From contig CM066988.1 in assembly GCA_033977485.1 (NCBI GenBank), positions 55,117,649-55,181,648 of the forward strand: a stretch of DNA of 64,000 nucleotides, in the 5' to 3' direction. This DNA is from Hydrangea macrophylla (taxonomy: Eukaryota > Streptophyta > Magnoliopsida > Cornales > Hydrangeaceae). The translations under genes were made by a program, and so were the position numbers. How positions within the stretch are numbered: position 1 is the stretch's first letter; every line of letters begins with the position of its first letter. A model generated the notes under the pieces. The model saw nothing but the letters and a program-made list of their open reading frames with translations, made no database searches and was not told where the DNA came from. This document shows, piece by piece, positions 35,418 to 45,714 of the stretch.

Positions 35418-36569
35418 CAGTTTTTAGAGATAGAGATAGAGAGTTTGCTTGTGTTTTTGTAGGTTTTCATTGAGCTTTTACATTGTGAACCGGATTTCTC
35501 TAAGTTAATACAAGTTTTTTTCTGCGTTCCAGGTTATTTATATACTGTCCATTTACATTCTGCACTTTGTAGTTGTAGCTTACTCGTTCATCTTGTAGTA
35601 TTACATGCTAAACATTTTCAAAACCATAGTTTTTATAGTTGTCATGAAAAACTCGCAACCAAACAAGGCTTTAATGTTTTCTTACGTTAAATATCAATCT
35701 GTGACACTCCAGACGATGTCTGAGTAGTCCCGGGTTGGGAGAACGCGATGAAACATTGATCTCCAGCTTCTGCCATGCAGCAGAATAATCGCTGTGTTCG
35801 ATCGATCGGAGTTAGTTCGATCGATCGAACCAGAGACAGTCAAGCGATCGAAGCCATTTCGATCGATTGAGGGATGAAGGTTTTCGATCGATCGAAAGCG
35901 CGTCGATCGATCGAACTCCCTGATTCTTGAGGATGTTCCCTGCAGTATTCCAGGACCTTTTGTTTTAAGATTTGTTATCATTCTGTCCCAAAAAATGCTC
36001 AGTTTGTCAAAACAGTTTTTAAAACTAAGGCCCTAAGGCATTTTCTTTCAATACATTTTGCAAACCACCTTCAATGCTAACACCATTGAGAGTGCGAGTC
36101 TTAACTATTGGATTAAACCGTTTTCACGTATTTTAACTTAACTGTGATGATATGGTCCCGGTCATGAAAGGGCCATGGATTCTCCATCTTTAGAGGAATA
36201 CGAAAAACTGTGGGTAATGTACTCCTTTGTGCTTCAAGGCAACTGCATGGTAGATAGCTAGATTACTGTGGATTCGTGTAATCCCAACACTTTCTTCTTA
36301 AAGTTAAACATCCTAATTTAGAGTACTATTTTAATTAGCTAGTTAGATCATTAATTTAATCTTAATTATCTTCATTAGTAATCTTAGTTTGTGGAACTTT
36401 GTGTTCCGCACCATCGTTTAATCTTATTCAGTTTATTTTGCTTTCTTTTTGAGGATAGTCTAATTCAATAGGTCAACACCTTCCCTGTGGGATCGACCTG
36501 GTCTTACCAGTTACTACTTGCACGTCCACCTATACTTGGGTGTCGCACAAGAGCGCACAAGATTTTTCA
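34902..36569 (+). repeat. 5' LTR of the Athila element
   Basis: 1,668 bp with TG/CA ends, matching 47,856-49,521. A TATA box, TATATATATG, is at 35,336-35,345. A 36-T run lies at 35,382-35,417; the 3' LTR has 34 T, which accounts for the length difference. Two clusters of GATCGATCGA palindromes lie at about 35,157-35,270 and 35,797-35,917. The shared sequence runs 3 bp beyond the CA (CGT), so the exact edge is uncertain by a few bases. Confidence 0.9.
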
Positions 36570-36582
36570 CGTGCCAAGTTTT

Positions 36583-36600
36583 TGGCGCCGTTGCCGGGGA
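36583..36600 (+). other. Primer-binding site matching tRNA-Asp
   Basis: TGGCGCCGTTGCCGGGGA is a full 18-base complement to the 3' end of plant tRNA-Asp, the primer used by Athila elements. It lies 13 bp after the LTR. Confidence 0.92.
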
Positions 36601-36681
36601 AGGCGACGATCAATTCCTTAGATTACCTCAGTCACTCTTCATCTCTTTCTATTTTTATTTTCTCTTCTTTTCAGTTCTTTT

Positions 36682-36690
36682 GGGTAAGTT
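36682..36690 (+). promoter_or_regulatory. Consensus 5' splice site in the Athila leader
   Basis: GGGTAAGTT at 36,682-36,690 matches the plant donor consensus (cut before GTAAGT at 36,684). It lies between the PBS and the gag ATG at 36,716, the same place retroviruses keep the donor for spliced RNAs. Use is inferred. Confidence 0.5.
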
Positions 36691-36715
36691 CTCGCCCTAG
36701 GGACTCTCCTAGTTC

Positions 36716-39700
36716 ATGTCCAATAATTCTATTGAAGGAATTTTTGGAAATCCATTCTACCGCTCTGACTCTGATAGTTCCATCAACCCGATAGTCACTC
36801 CAACTGCATCAATGGAGGATCATTAGAGTGAAAATGGTGACAATGTTGTGGTGCCAATTGATGAGGCGCTACGTCCTCTTTGCGATCTCATGCAACCAGA
36901 ACATGCACCTACGCCCTCTTGCATTCAAATCCCACCGCATAATGGCAAATTTCAGTTTCGCAATGGGATGATTCAACTGCTTCCCACTTTTCATGGGATG
37001 GAAAGTGAGAAGGCGTATTTACATGTCACTGACTTCGAGGATGTTTGCAAAACATTCTCGCAAAATTGTCCTAGGGAGGTGACGCATCTAATGCTATTCC
37101 CCTTCACTTTGAAAGATAAAGCGAAGGCGTGGCTCCACTCCCTAAAACCTAATTCAATTTTCACCTGGCATGCGATGAGCACCGCGTTTCTAAAGAAATT
37201 CTATCCTACTCGCATGACCACAGACCTTCAGCGTCAAATCAATTCCTATAAACAAAAGAGCAATGAAACCTTCACACAAGCGTGGGAGCGTTTCAAAGAT
37301 TTGCTTCTCTCATGCCCACACCATGGGTTCGAGAAATGGCGAACTATCAGCTTCTTTTATCAAGGATTGAATGGTGAAACAAAGAAGTTGGTGGAAACGA
37401 TGAGCTCTGGACCATTTCTGCGTAAAAACACTGAAGAGGCTGAAGCTCATTTCGAATGGTTAGCTGAATACGCTCACGAATGGTCAAATTCTGACAATGT
37501 CTCACGCTCACAGATATTCTGTGTAGAGGATAAAAGCCTATACCAGCTAACCAGTGAAGATCACCTCATGACTAAGTATGCAGAGCTAGCAAAGAAGGTA
37601 GAAGAGTTAAGCATGAAAGGAGAGAGCTCTAGGCAAGTCATGCCTGAGGAACCATGTGGCACATGCAACATGTTGGGACATTCAACCCAATATTGTCCTA
37701 ATGTGCCATATTTTCAAGAGCAAGCCCCTATAGAGATGAATGCCATGCAAGGTTTTCGAGGGGCGGGGAATTCCAACAATAACTTTCAAAGTAACAATAG
37801 ATGGAATCACCCCGGTTTTGATTGGAGAAATAATGCTGGGATCCAAAATCAATATCAACAGCAGCCCTACAACAATAATCAATATCAGGAGCAAAACAAT
37901 AGGCCGTTCCAGCAATACAATCAAAACAGAACCAATAACTACAACCACGCTCAACCCTCCAATGCACCACAGGCCAATACCTATGTGCCACCGCACAAGA
38001 AGGTACAAGAAGAAGAGCCACTTGCTAATGCCAATCTAACGCAGCAACTCATACAGATGATGAGTAGAATGTCTGCCACATTAGAGAGAATAGATGCACG
38101 ACAAGAAGGTTCAGGAGGAACATTCCCTGCCCAACCACTTCCGAATCCCAAAGGACATAACAATGGTCCTAACAATCAAGAACATGCTAAAGCTGTGACT
38201 ACACTGAGAAGTGGAAAAATCATAGAGAAAAGCATGCCTCTGTCCACTCCCGAGGTGTACAAAGAGGAGGAAGTGGTGGATGAAGATGTTGAGCTACCAT
38301 CTACTCGAGAGGAGGAGCCATCTACTATTGACGAACCAATGAAGGCAAACATTGAAGCTCCCATAGTAGAGGAAGAAGTTGAGCGAAGGCCTGGAAAGGA
38401 GTTTGTTAAGGAAGAACCACCAAAATGCCCCTTTCCTGCACCTTATCCTCAACGGTTGAAGAAACCCAAGAATGAGACAAAGAATCAGGAGTTTCTGGAA
38501 TTGTTTAAGCAAGTTAAAATTAACCTTCCACTCCTAGATGCTATCAAGCAAGTGCCGGCCTATGCTAAGTATCTCAAAGATCTATGCACGGTCAAGAGAA
38601 GGCAAAGCGTGAAGAAACATGCTTATGTAGCGTGCCAAGCTAGTGCGATCATTCAAAATGAGTTGCCTCCAAAACTCAAAGATCCCGGTACACCTACTGT
38701 CTTATGCAGAATTGGGAATCAAAAGATAGATAACGCACTCCTCGATTTAGGAGCAAGCGTGAACCTGCTGCCATATTCAGTCTATAAACAGCTAGGGTTG
38801 GGTGAACTCAAACCCACCCGAGTCGCTTTGCAATTGGCAGACAGATCTGTGCAGTACCCTAGAGGGGTATTAGAGGACGTCCTTGTCCAAATAGACTCTT
38901 TTGTATTTCCGGTTGATTTCGTGATATTGGACACAGAACCTGTGTCTAATCCTGGTGCACATATCCCAATTATCTTTGGACGTCCATTCCTCAACACTAT
39001 TGATGCCACAATCAAGATTAGAAGTGGTATCATGACTATCGTATTCGGGAACATGACATTGAATGTCAAGATCTTTTCTAATCCCCGACCTGAAGAATAC
39101 AATGATGAGGAAGAAATTCATTATATAGACACGGTCATTGAAGATGAAGTTGACTTGGTCGACTACAAAGATCCTTTGGAAGTTGTGATGACTCAATTTG
39201 GCGATATCTATCAGCCTGCAGAGTCCACCCCATTGGATGCTGACCTGAACCAGACGTGTCTTATGATGGATACGATAGAGGAGGATAGAGCCGATTGCAT
39301 GTGGGTAATGCCGTATGAACAACTACCTCCTAAAACCAAGTTGGTAATGCCTTCAAGTTTCCAGTTTCCGGAGTTAGAATTGAAGGAGCTTCCCAAAGAG
39401 CTAAAATACGCGTTCCTAGGGACTGGAAAAACCTATCCTGTGATCATTTCATCTGCTTTAACTCATGAACAGGAAGGTAAGCTAGTGCAAATGCTAACCA
39501 AGCATAAGGATGCGATGGGATGGACAATTGCTGACCTCAAAGGCATAAGCCCATCCATATGCACGCATAAGATATATCTGGAGGAAGACGCTAAACCCTC
39601 AAGGCAAATGCAAAGGCGTCTGAATCCCAACATGCAAGAAGTAGTTAAAAAGGAAGTGCTCAAGCTACTTGATGTTGGGATGATATATCCGATATATGAT

Positions 39701-42277
39701 AGTCCTTGGGTTAGTCCTACCCAAGTAGTTCCAAAGAAAGCAGGCATAACGGTCATCCCGAACAAAGATGGTGAATTGGTACCAACACGTATCCCCACTG
39801 GATGGAGGATGTGTATTGACTACAGGAAGTTAAATACTGTGACCCGAAAGGACCATTTTCCTTTGCCATTCATGGATCAAATGCTAGAATGTGTGGCGGG
39901 TCACAAGTATTACTACTTTTTGGATGGATACAGTGGATATAATCAAATTGAAATTTCTCCTGAAGATCAGGAGAAAACCACGTTCACTTGTCCATTTGGT
40001 ACATTTGCCTACCGACGAATGCCGTTTGGCTTATGTAATGCACCGGCTACCTTTCAGCGGTGCATGCTAAGCATATTCAGTGACATGGTCGAAAACATCC
40101 TTGAAGTCTTCATGGATGATTTTTTAGTATTTGGCCATAGCTTTGAAGATTGCCTCAGCAATCTCGAGCAGGTTTTAATGAGGTGTGAGGACAAACACCT
40201 AGTTTTGAATTGGGAAAAGTGTCACTTTATGGTGACCAAGGGAATAGTCCTCGGCCACATAATATCCGATGAAGGAATCCAAGTGGATAAGGCTAAAATC
40301 GACATAATCTCAAATCTACCTGTCCCCCGTACAGTAAGAGACATCCGTTCATTCTTGGGGCATGCAGGTTTTTATCGTCGATTTATCCAGAACTTCAGTG
40401 CAATCCCTCGACCCCTTTGTCAACTTCTTGTCAAAGATGTACCATTCGAGTGGTCAGAGAGTTGCCAAAAGTCCTTTGAGGATCTAAAAGAGCTCCTCAC
40501 CTCCGCACCTATAATACAGGCACCCGACTGGAGTTTGCCTTTTGAATTAATGTGCGATGCTAGTGATTACGCCATTGGCGCGGTCCTAGGCCAGAGAAAG
40601 GACAATAAGCCATATGTGATATACTATGCCAGCCGAACTTTGAATGAAGCTCAAATGAATTATACCACCACTGAAAAGGAGTTGCTGGCTGTAGTATTCG
40701 CCCTGGACAAGTTTAGGTCTTATCTGATAGGGTCACCAATCGTCTGTTTTACAGATCATTCGGCCCTCAAGTATCTGCTGTCAAAGAAAGACGCTAAACA
40801 ACGGCTTATTCGCTGGATACTCTTACTCCAAGAGTTTGATTTAACAATCAAAGATAAGAAAGGAGTAGAGAATGTGGTTGCGGATCATTTGTCCCGGTTG
40901 ACTTTTGTCGACAACACTGAATCCCAATCCATTAAGGATGAGTTCCCAGACGAACAGCTACTGGCAGTAAGTAGTCTGCCTTGGTATGCTGATATTGTAA
41001 ACTACCTTGTCACGGGTGAAACACCGACTCATTGGTCGAACCAAGACAGAAAACGGTTCCTCTCGTTCGCGCGCCATTTCTTCTTTGATGACCCATACCT
41101 TTTCAAGTACTGTGCTGATCAGGTCATCAGGCGCTGCGTCCCCAATGAGGATGTAACCGTAATATTAGCGTCATGCCATTCTGAGGCATGCGGTGGCCAC
41201 TTCGCGTCACAGAAGACCGCACAAAAGGTCCTACAAAGCGGTTTTTACTGGCCCACAGTCTTCAAAGATGCTTATTCCTTTTGCAAGACATGCCAACGCT
41301 GTCAAAAGCTTGGAACTATTTCTAAAAGGAATTCTATGCCTTTAACCCCTATCATCACAATTGAGATATTTGATTGTTGGGGCATAGATTTTATGGGTCC
41401 ATTTCCCAAGTCTAATAACTGTGAATACATACTCCTTGCTGTAGAGTATGTATCGAAATGGGTAGAAGCGATACCAACGAGACGCAATGACCACAGAACG
41501 GTCATGTCCTTTCTAAGAGAGCATATCTTGTCTCGTTTTGGTACTCCGAAAGCTTTACTAAGTGACCAAGGCAAGCATTTCTGCAATAGGCCCTTGGAGT
41601 CACTTCTCAAGAAATACGGAGTCCATCATAAAATCGCTCTTGCCTATCATCCACAGTCAAATGGGCAAGCAGAATTGGCTAACCGAGAAATTAAGCACAT
41701 TCTCGAAAAGACGGTTACCTCCAATCGAAAAGACTGGGCATACAAATTGACTGACGCGTTATGGGCATACCGTACTGCTTATAAGACGAATCTTGGTATG
41801 TCCCCGTATAGACTGGTTTACGGGAAAGCTTGCCACCTTCCTGTTGAAATTGAACATAAAGCTTACTGGGCAACACGCTCATTGAACTTTGATATTCAAG
41901 AGGGAGGTCAGCTACGCAAGCTCCAACTTGCAGAGCTAGAGGAAATACGACGAGATGCGTATGACTCTGCGAAGTTGCATAAGGAAAGGTTGAAGGCTCG
42001 CCACGATCGTACGATCTTTCGTAAATCATTTGAGTCGGGGCAGAAAGTTTTGTTGTATGACTCTCGCCTCCACCTTTTCCCAGGAAAACTCCGTTCCCGT
42101 TGGACAGGCTCGTTCATCGTAAAAACTATTTTTCCACATGGGGCGGTTGAGATCGTCAATCCAAAGAACGATGATTATTTCAAGGTCAATGGCCAAAGAT
42201 TAAAACCGTTCTTGGAGAACTTCCAAACTGAAGTTGAGCACATCCAGCTGGATGAGCCCAGCTATTCTCCCACTTAA
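36716..42277 (+). CDS. Athila gag-pol polyprotein (one in-frame amber codon)
   Basis: A single frame of 1,854 codons runs from ATG at 36,716 to TAA at 42,275-42,277. It is interrupted only by TAG at 36,824-36,826; the next in-frame ATG is at 36,890. Domains in order: gag core (about 37,000-37,400), zinc knuckle [14 protein letters not shown] (near 37,655), retropepsin [13 protein letters not shown] (38,738), RT with MCIDYRKLN and FMDDF (39,808 and 40,109), RNase H with [14 protein letters not shown] and [10 protein letters not shown] (40,551 and 40,747), and integrase. The integrase has an HHCC zinc site (CGGHFASQK...CKTCQRC) and the DDE triad in [17 protein letters not shown] and GQAELANRE. 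All catalytic residues are present. With readthrough or downstream start the enzymes could be made. No chromodomain is seen, as expected for Athila. Confidence 0.93.
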
Positions 42278-42424
42278 AAATCCAAAGTGGAGTTCCAAAT
42301 TGTTGTTGTATTTCTTTTCTTTCCCTGTATTTTAGTTTCTCTCTTTTGTTTTTAAGTTTTTGTTCGTTCTTTCGTGTTTGTGATCTAGTTCTAATCCATT
42401 ACAACTTAAACCACTCTGTTGCAG
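42278..42424 (+). promoter_or_regulatory. Pyrimidine-rich acceptor region before the two-exon ORF
   Basis: A T-rich stretch after the pol stop ends in CTGTTGCAG (AG at 42,423-42,424), 8 nt before the next ATG. It has the form of a 3' splice site that could join the leader donor at 36,684. Confidence 0.4.
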
Positions 42425-42432
42425 GTACATAG

Positions 42433-43346
42433 ATGCGAGGGGATGATGTTCATTCTGTCGGTTCATGGGCTGATTCAGAATGTCGTTGTGGCATCTGGAC
42501 TGAGGGTGAACTCATACCCTGCCCCTTGCTTCATCAAGACCCTGAAGCTCATTCTCTCATTGATGCTGCTCAAGGGTACATTCCATACCCACCAGCCCTC
42601 CTGGACATCAATCCATACGAAAATATGGGATTTCAGGATGACGCCGATGTGGATGAGGAAGAAGACCTGTACATGGGAAGAATGGTGGATGATGCACTCA
42701 TGGCACAATGGGAAAATGATGATATGTGGGAGCCATGGGAAGATCATGACCTCCAGGATGTCGTCCCAGACCGCCACAATGCCGTCTTTGTTTTCGTGGA
42801 TGATTTCCTTGTTCCTGAGTTGGTCCCATACCGCTATGTGCACCTGAGCTTCCTGCTATTCAGGCTCCAATGCCCCTTACCAGCCAGTGCATTTTGGGAA
42901 CCTATGCCAATAGTGAGGTTGGAACTTGTCACATTTCTTTGTATTTTTGTTTTTGTTTTCGTGTTAATCCGTGTTTCTTGTGTTCTGTTATTTTAATTTC
43001 GGTTTGTTGTCTTTTGTCCAGGATTATCACTATGTTTCTAAATGGTATTCCGGTATTCCTTCCACATCAACTGGTTCATGGTTTTGGGCCCTACATAAGG
43101 CCCCCACACACTCCGCCGCGAGAGGACAGTCCGTTGCGAAATTATACTCCTTTATCCTTGTCTCCGTCCGGATCACCTCTTGCATGGGCTTTCAATTCTT
43201 TGGAGACGCCAGACTTGTTGGATGATGTCCTTGCTGCTTTTCGATTGTTTTGGGAAAGGGAATCATCGAGTTTGGACTTCACTTCTGAAAATTCGGCGGG
43301 TTATGAAGAGATTGTGGAAGAGGAAATCTTTATACTCGAAGATTAG
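42433..43346 (+). CDS. Athila extra ORF, predicted two exons, acidic protein
   Basis: Exon 1 (42,433-42,917) and exon 2 (43,022-43,346) join in frame, 810 nt or 269 residues. The predicted intron (42,918-43,021, 104 bp) starts GTTGGA, is very T-rich and ends TTTTGTCCAG. The protein is acidic in exon 1 (DDADVDEEEDLYMGRMVDDA) and in its last 25 residues, with a proline-rich middle (RPPHTPPRED). I recognise no family. If the intron is kept, exon 1 instead ends in a hydrophobic tail at 42,996. Its position between pol and the next ORF is where Athila elements keep extra genes. Splicing is inferred from sequence only. Confidence 0.5.
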
Positions 43347-44328
43347 TGCTGCATTTCAGTTGTTTCTGTTCATTTCATCTTTTGTTTATCAACTGGAGTG
43401 TAATCCTTGACAGAATTTTATTGGTTTTAGTTTTATTTTTTGTTTTCTTTAGTTAAATGAGGTCTTAAACACAGTTGGGGGTAATAATGTTGCAATTTGG
43501 ATGCAATTATAAAGTTTTATTTCTATATAAATTGCAATTTTCTATTTCTGAGGTTGAATTTCTGTCCTACATGCCTGTACTTCAACTGCTTTTTAGTCTC
43601 TTTGCATGTCCAGATTTGTTTATGATAGTTGGGGGTGATGTGGTTTATGTTTCCCATTGAATTCTGAAATTTTTGTGTTCGATCGATCGAACTCATGCCG
43701 ATCGATCGAAACCTGAATGTTCAAGCGCTTGTATTTTCTGTTCAATCGATTGAGGGATTTGCTTTCGATCGATCGAACGCAGCTTTTAAACGAGGCATCA
43801 TCAGAACACTTCTTCAGTTCCCTCACTCTCACTCTGAAGCGCTCGAGCACAGAGGGGGGGGGGGGGGGCGACTCGGCAATTTTCGTGTCCTTGCACTCAA
43901 TAAGACGCCCAGATCACCCCTCTAATCATCCTCATCGTCATCTCATCATCCCCTCCACCTCCACTGCGTGTTTCTACACCGAGGTAGGCTCCACATGTTT
44001 TTGTCTTTTATTTCCTTAATGATTGTGTTAGAAAATCCCAAGGGGGTGTCCCCTTGGTCTTAGGATTTCCTTTTGATAGTTCATTGTTTGTGCACTTTTT
44101 GTTTCCTTTGCGTTTCTGCGATCACTGCACATCGCTGTGTTCGATCGCTTGAACTGGTTTCGAGCGATCGAAGGGGATCTGTTCGAGCGATTGAACAATG
44201 TTCAAGCGATCGAATCCCACTCCAGTTCAATCGATCGAACTCACTTAGATCGATCGAACTCCAGCAGTGGCAGTTTCTTTCTTCTTTTCTTCTGTTCTAA
44301 TCTGTGTCGTGTCATGTTTATTTTTTAG
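43347..44328 (+). other. Athila spacer with palindrome modules and acceptor
   Basis: No gene is supported. It holds two GATCGATCGA palindrome clusters (43,677-43,780 and 44,139-44,260) like those in the LTRs, a G-run (about 43,854-43,868), two AGTTGGGGGT motifs (43,473 and 43,627), a donor-like GAGGTAGGC (43,981-43,989) and a pyrimidine tract ending TTTTTTAG at 44,321-44,328. The last is a good 3' splice site 9 nt before the next ATG. Confidence 0.55.
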
Positions 44329-44337
44329 GGCTGCCAC

Positions 44338-45714
44338 ATGAATCCAGTGACGGGCTACCATAAATCCAAGCCCCTCAGCCTTATTATACCAGATCCGGTA
44401 CCCGCACATGGGTTCCGGAATGACGAGGACAGGCTATGGTACGAGCGGCACTTTCAGACGAGGATGGTGATGATCGAGCGCTCTATTGAGTACGTCTGGA
44501 CAGAGAGCCCATGGTTCCTGACACGGATCCGCTCTATGCCTCACTGGTTCCATCTCCTTTCATTGGCCAAGAGTGTCAATCTCTCCTGGATTCGAGGTGC
44601 GTGTGCGACTATGATCCGCGACTCGGTTGCACCATTCACATACCATGCCTTCTTCCGGAGTCGCCCATTCATCATCAGTCCCGGTACCATTTCAGTCGCG
44701 TTGGGGGTACCAGAGGTACCAGATTATGTTTGCCCCCACCGGCCTGATGCACCAGCGACCCCACCATCCACCATTATTCGTGAGCTCACTGGAGGCGCCG
44801 TTCCGTCTTGGGATGGCAATGCTTTGATTGAGGACCACTTTCTCACTGATGGCTACCACATGATCCACCTGGTCCTCAGCAACTGCCTCCTAGTGACTTC
44901 CTATCGAGAGAAGATCGCGGCTTGGTATGCGCGAGTCTTATATGCAGTGGGGACGGGACAGCCAGTTTGCATACCACGCCTCTATATTGACTTTATGGTC
45001 CACCCCACCCGTTTTATCTCGTCCAAGAAGCACCTGAAGGGTGCTTGGGCTATTCACAGGGTTATGGCTGACGCCGGTTTCCCCGAGCTTGCTAGTGATG
45101 ATGTTCGCCCTTTCCCCCGCCGTTTCAGCGAGGCAGCGGCTCGCCGCTCCGACGGTCAGAAAAGAAAGCGAAAGGGGAAAGGGAAATCGCGGGTGAGGGG
45201 GAAGAAGAAGAGGCGTGGTGGGACGGACACGGAGGCGGGAGCTTCAGGGACACCCACCGAGGTGGAGGAGTTTGATTCCGATGATGATGAGGATGATCCG
45301 GTTGTTGCGGTTCGGCAGTTTGAGCTGCGACAGCGGTCGCAGACTCAGGCCCAGGGAGAGTCTTCTTCCTCTGTGCCTCTCCCGACGGTTCACGAGCTAC
45401 TATTGGAGGAGAGAGAGGCCAGGATTAGACTCGAGGGCCGGATGGACCATCTGCAGACCTTGCTAGAGTCCATATTGATTCAGATTGGGGTCGATTCGGC
45501 TGTTCACTCTACTCAGCACCCATCGATGGCCCCGTCTGCACTACCTACTACTGATCCACCATCTTCTGCTGCCCCGGCTTCTGCTGCTACCGATCCTTTT
45601 TCCTCCGCTGCTGCCGATCCATCTGCTGCCGCCCCTGCTACTACACTGTTGCCACCAGCTCCCATCGACATCCCTTCTGATGTAGCTGATGATGCGCCAT
45701 CCGGTGTCGATTAG
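44338..45714 (+). CDS. Athila third ORF, putative plant transposon protein
   Basis: Intact 458-residue frame with a good start context (GCCACATGA). Residues 1-270 look globular (ESPWFLTRIRSMPHWFHLL, then RSRPFIISPGTISVALGVP, then GYHMIHLVLSNCLL) and resemble the plant-specific domain annotated as putative plant transposon protein in Athila-type elements. A strongly basic stretch (about 272-302; KRKRKGKGKSRVRGKKKRRGG), an acidic run (EEFDSDDDEDD), a predicted coiled coil (HELLLEEREARIRLEGRMD) and an Ala/Pro/Ser-rich tail follow. There is no signal peptide and no membrane segment, so an envelope role is not supported; a nuclear or nucleic-acid-binding role is more likely, by inference. Intactness beside recent LTRs suggests it was under selection until insertion. 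Confidence 0.7.
   Translation: MNPVTGYHKSKPLSLIIPDPVPAHGFRNDEDRLWYERHFQTRMVMIERSIEYVWTESPWFLTRIRSMPHWFHLLSLAKSVNLSWIRGACATMIRDSVAPFTYHAFFRSRPFIISPGTISVALGVPEVPDYVCPHRPDAPATPPSTIIRELTGGAVPSWDGNALIEDHFLTDGYHMIHLVLSNCLLVTSYREKIAAWYARVLYAVGTGQPVCIPRLYIDFMVHPTRFISSKKHLKGAWAIHRVMADAGFPELASDDVRPFPRRFSEAAARRSDGQKRKRKGKGKSRVRGKKKRRGGTDTEAGASGTPTEVEEFDSDDDEDDPVVAVRQFELRQRSQTQAQGESSSSVPLPTVHELLLEEREARIRLEGRMDHLQTLLESILIQIGVDSAVHSTQHPSMAPSALPTTDPPSSAAPASAATDPFSSAAADPSAAAPATTLLPPAPIDIPSDVADDAPSGVD

Noticed and set aside
36682..36850. gag-pol starting at the GTG at 36,848
   Set aside because: Plant translation starts at ATG; the frame extends up to the ATG at 36,716 through one stop, with another ATG at 36,890.
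42913..42996. Membrane anchor at the end of the first extra Athila ORF
   Set aside because: The hydrophobic residues come from a T-rich stretch that has donor and acceptor signals and is more likely an intron.
44338..45714. Envelope glycoprotein
   Set aside because: No signal peptide, transmembrane segment or glycoprotein-like cysteine pattern is visible.
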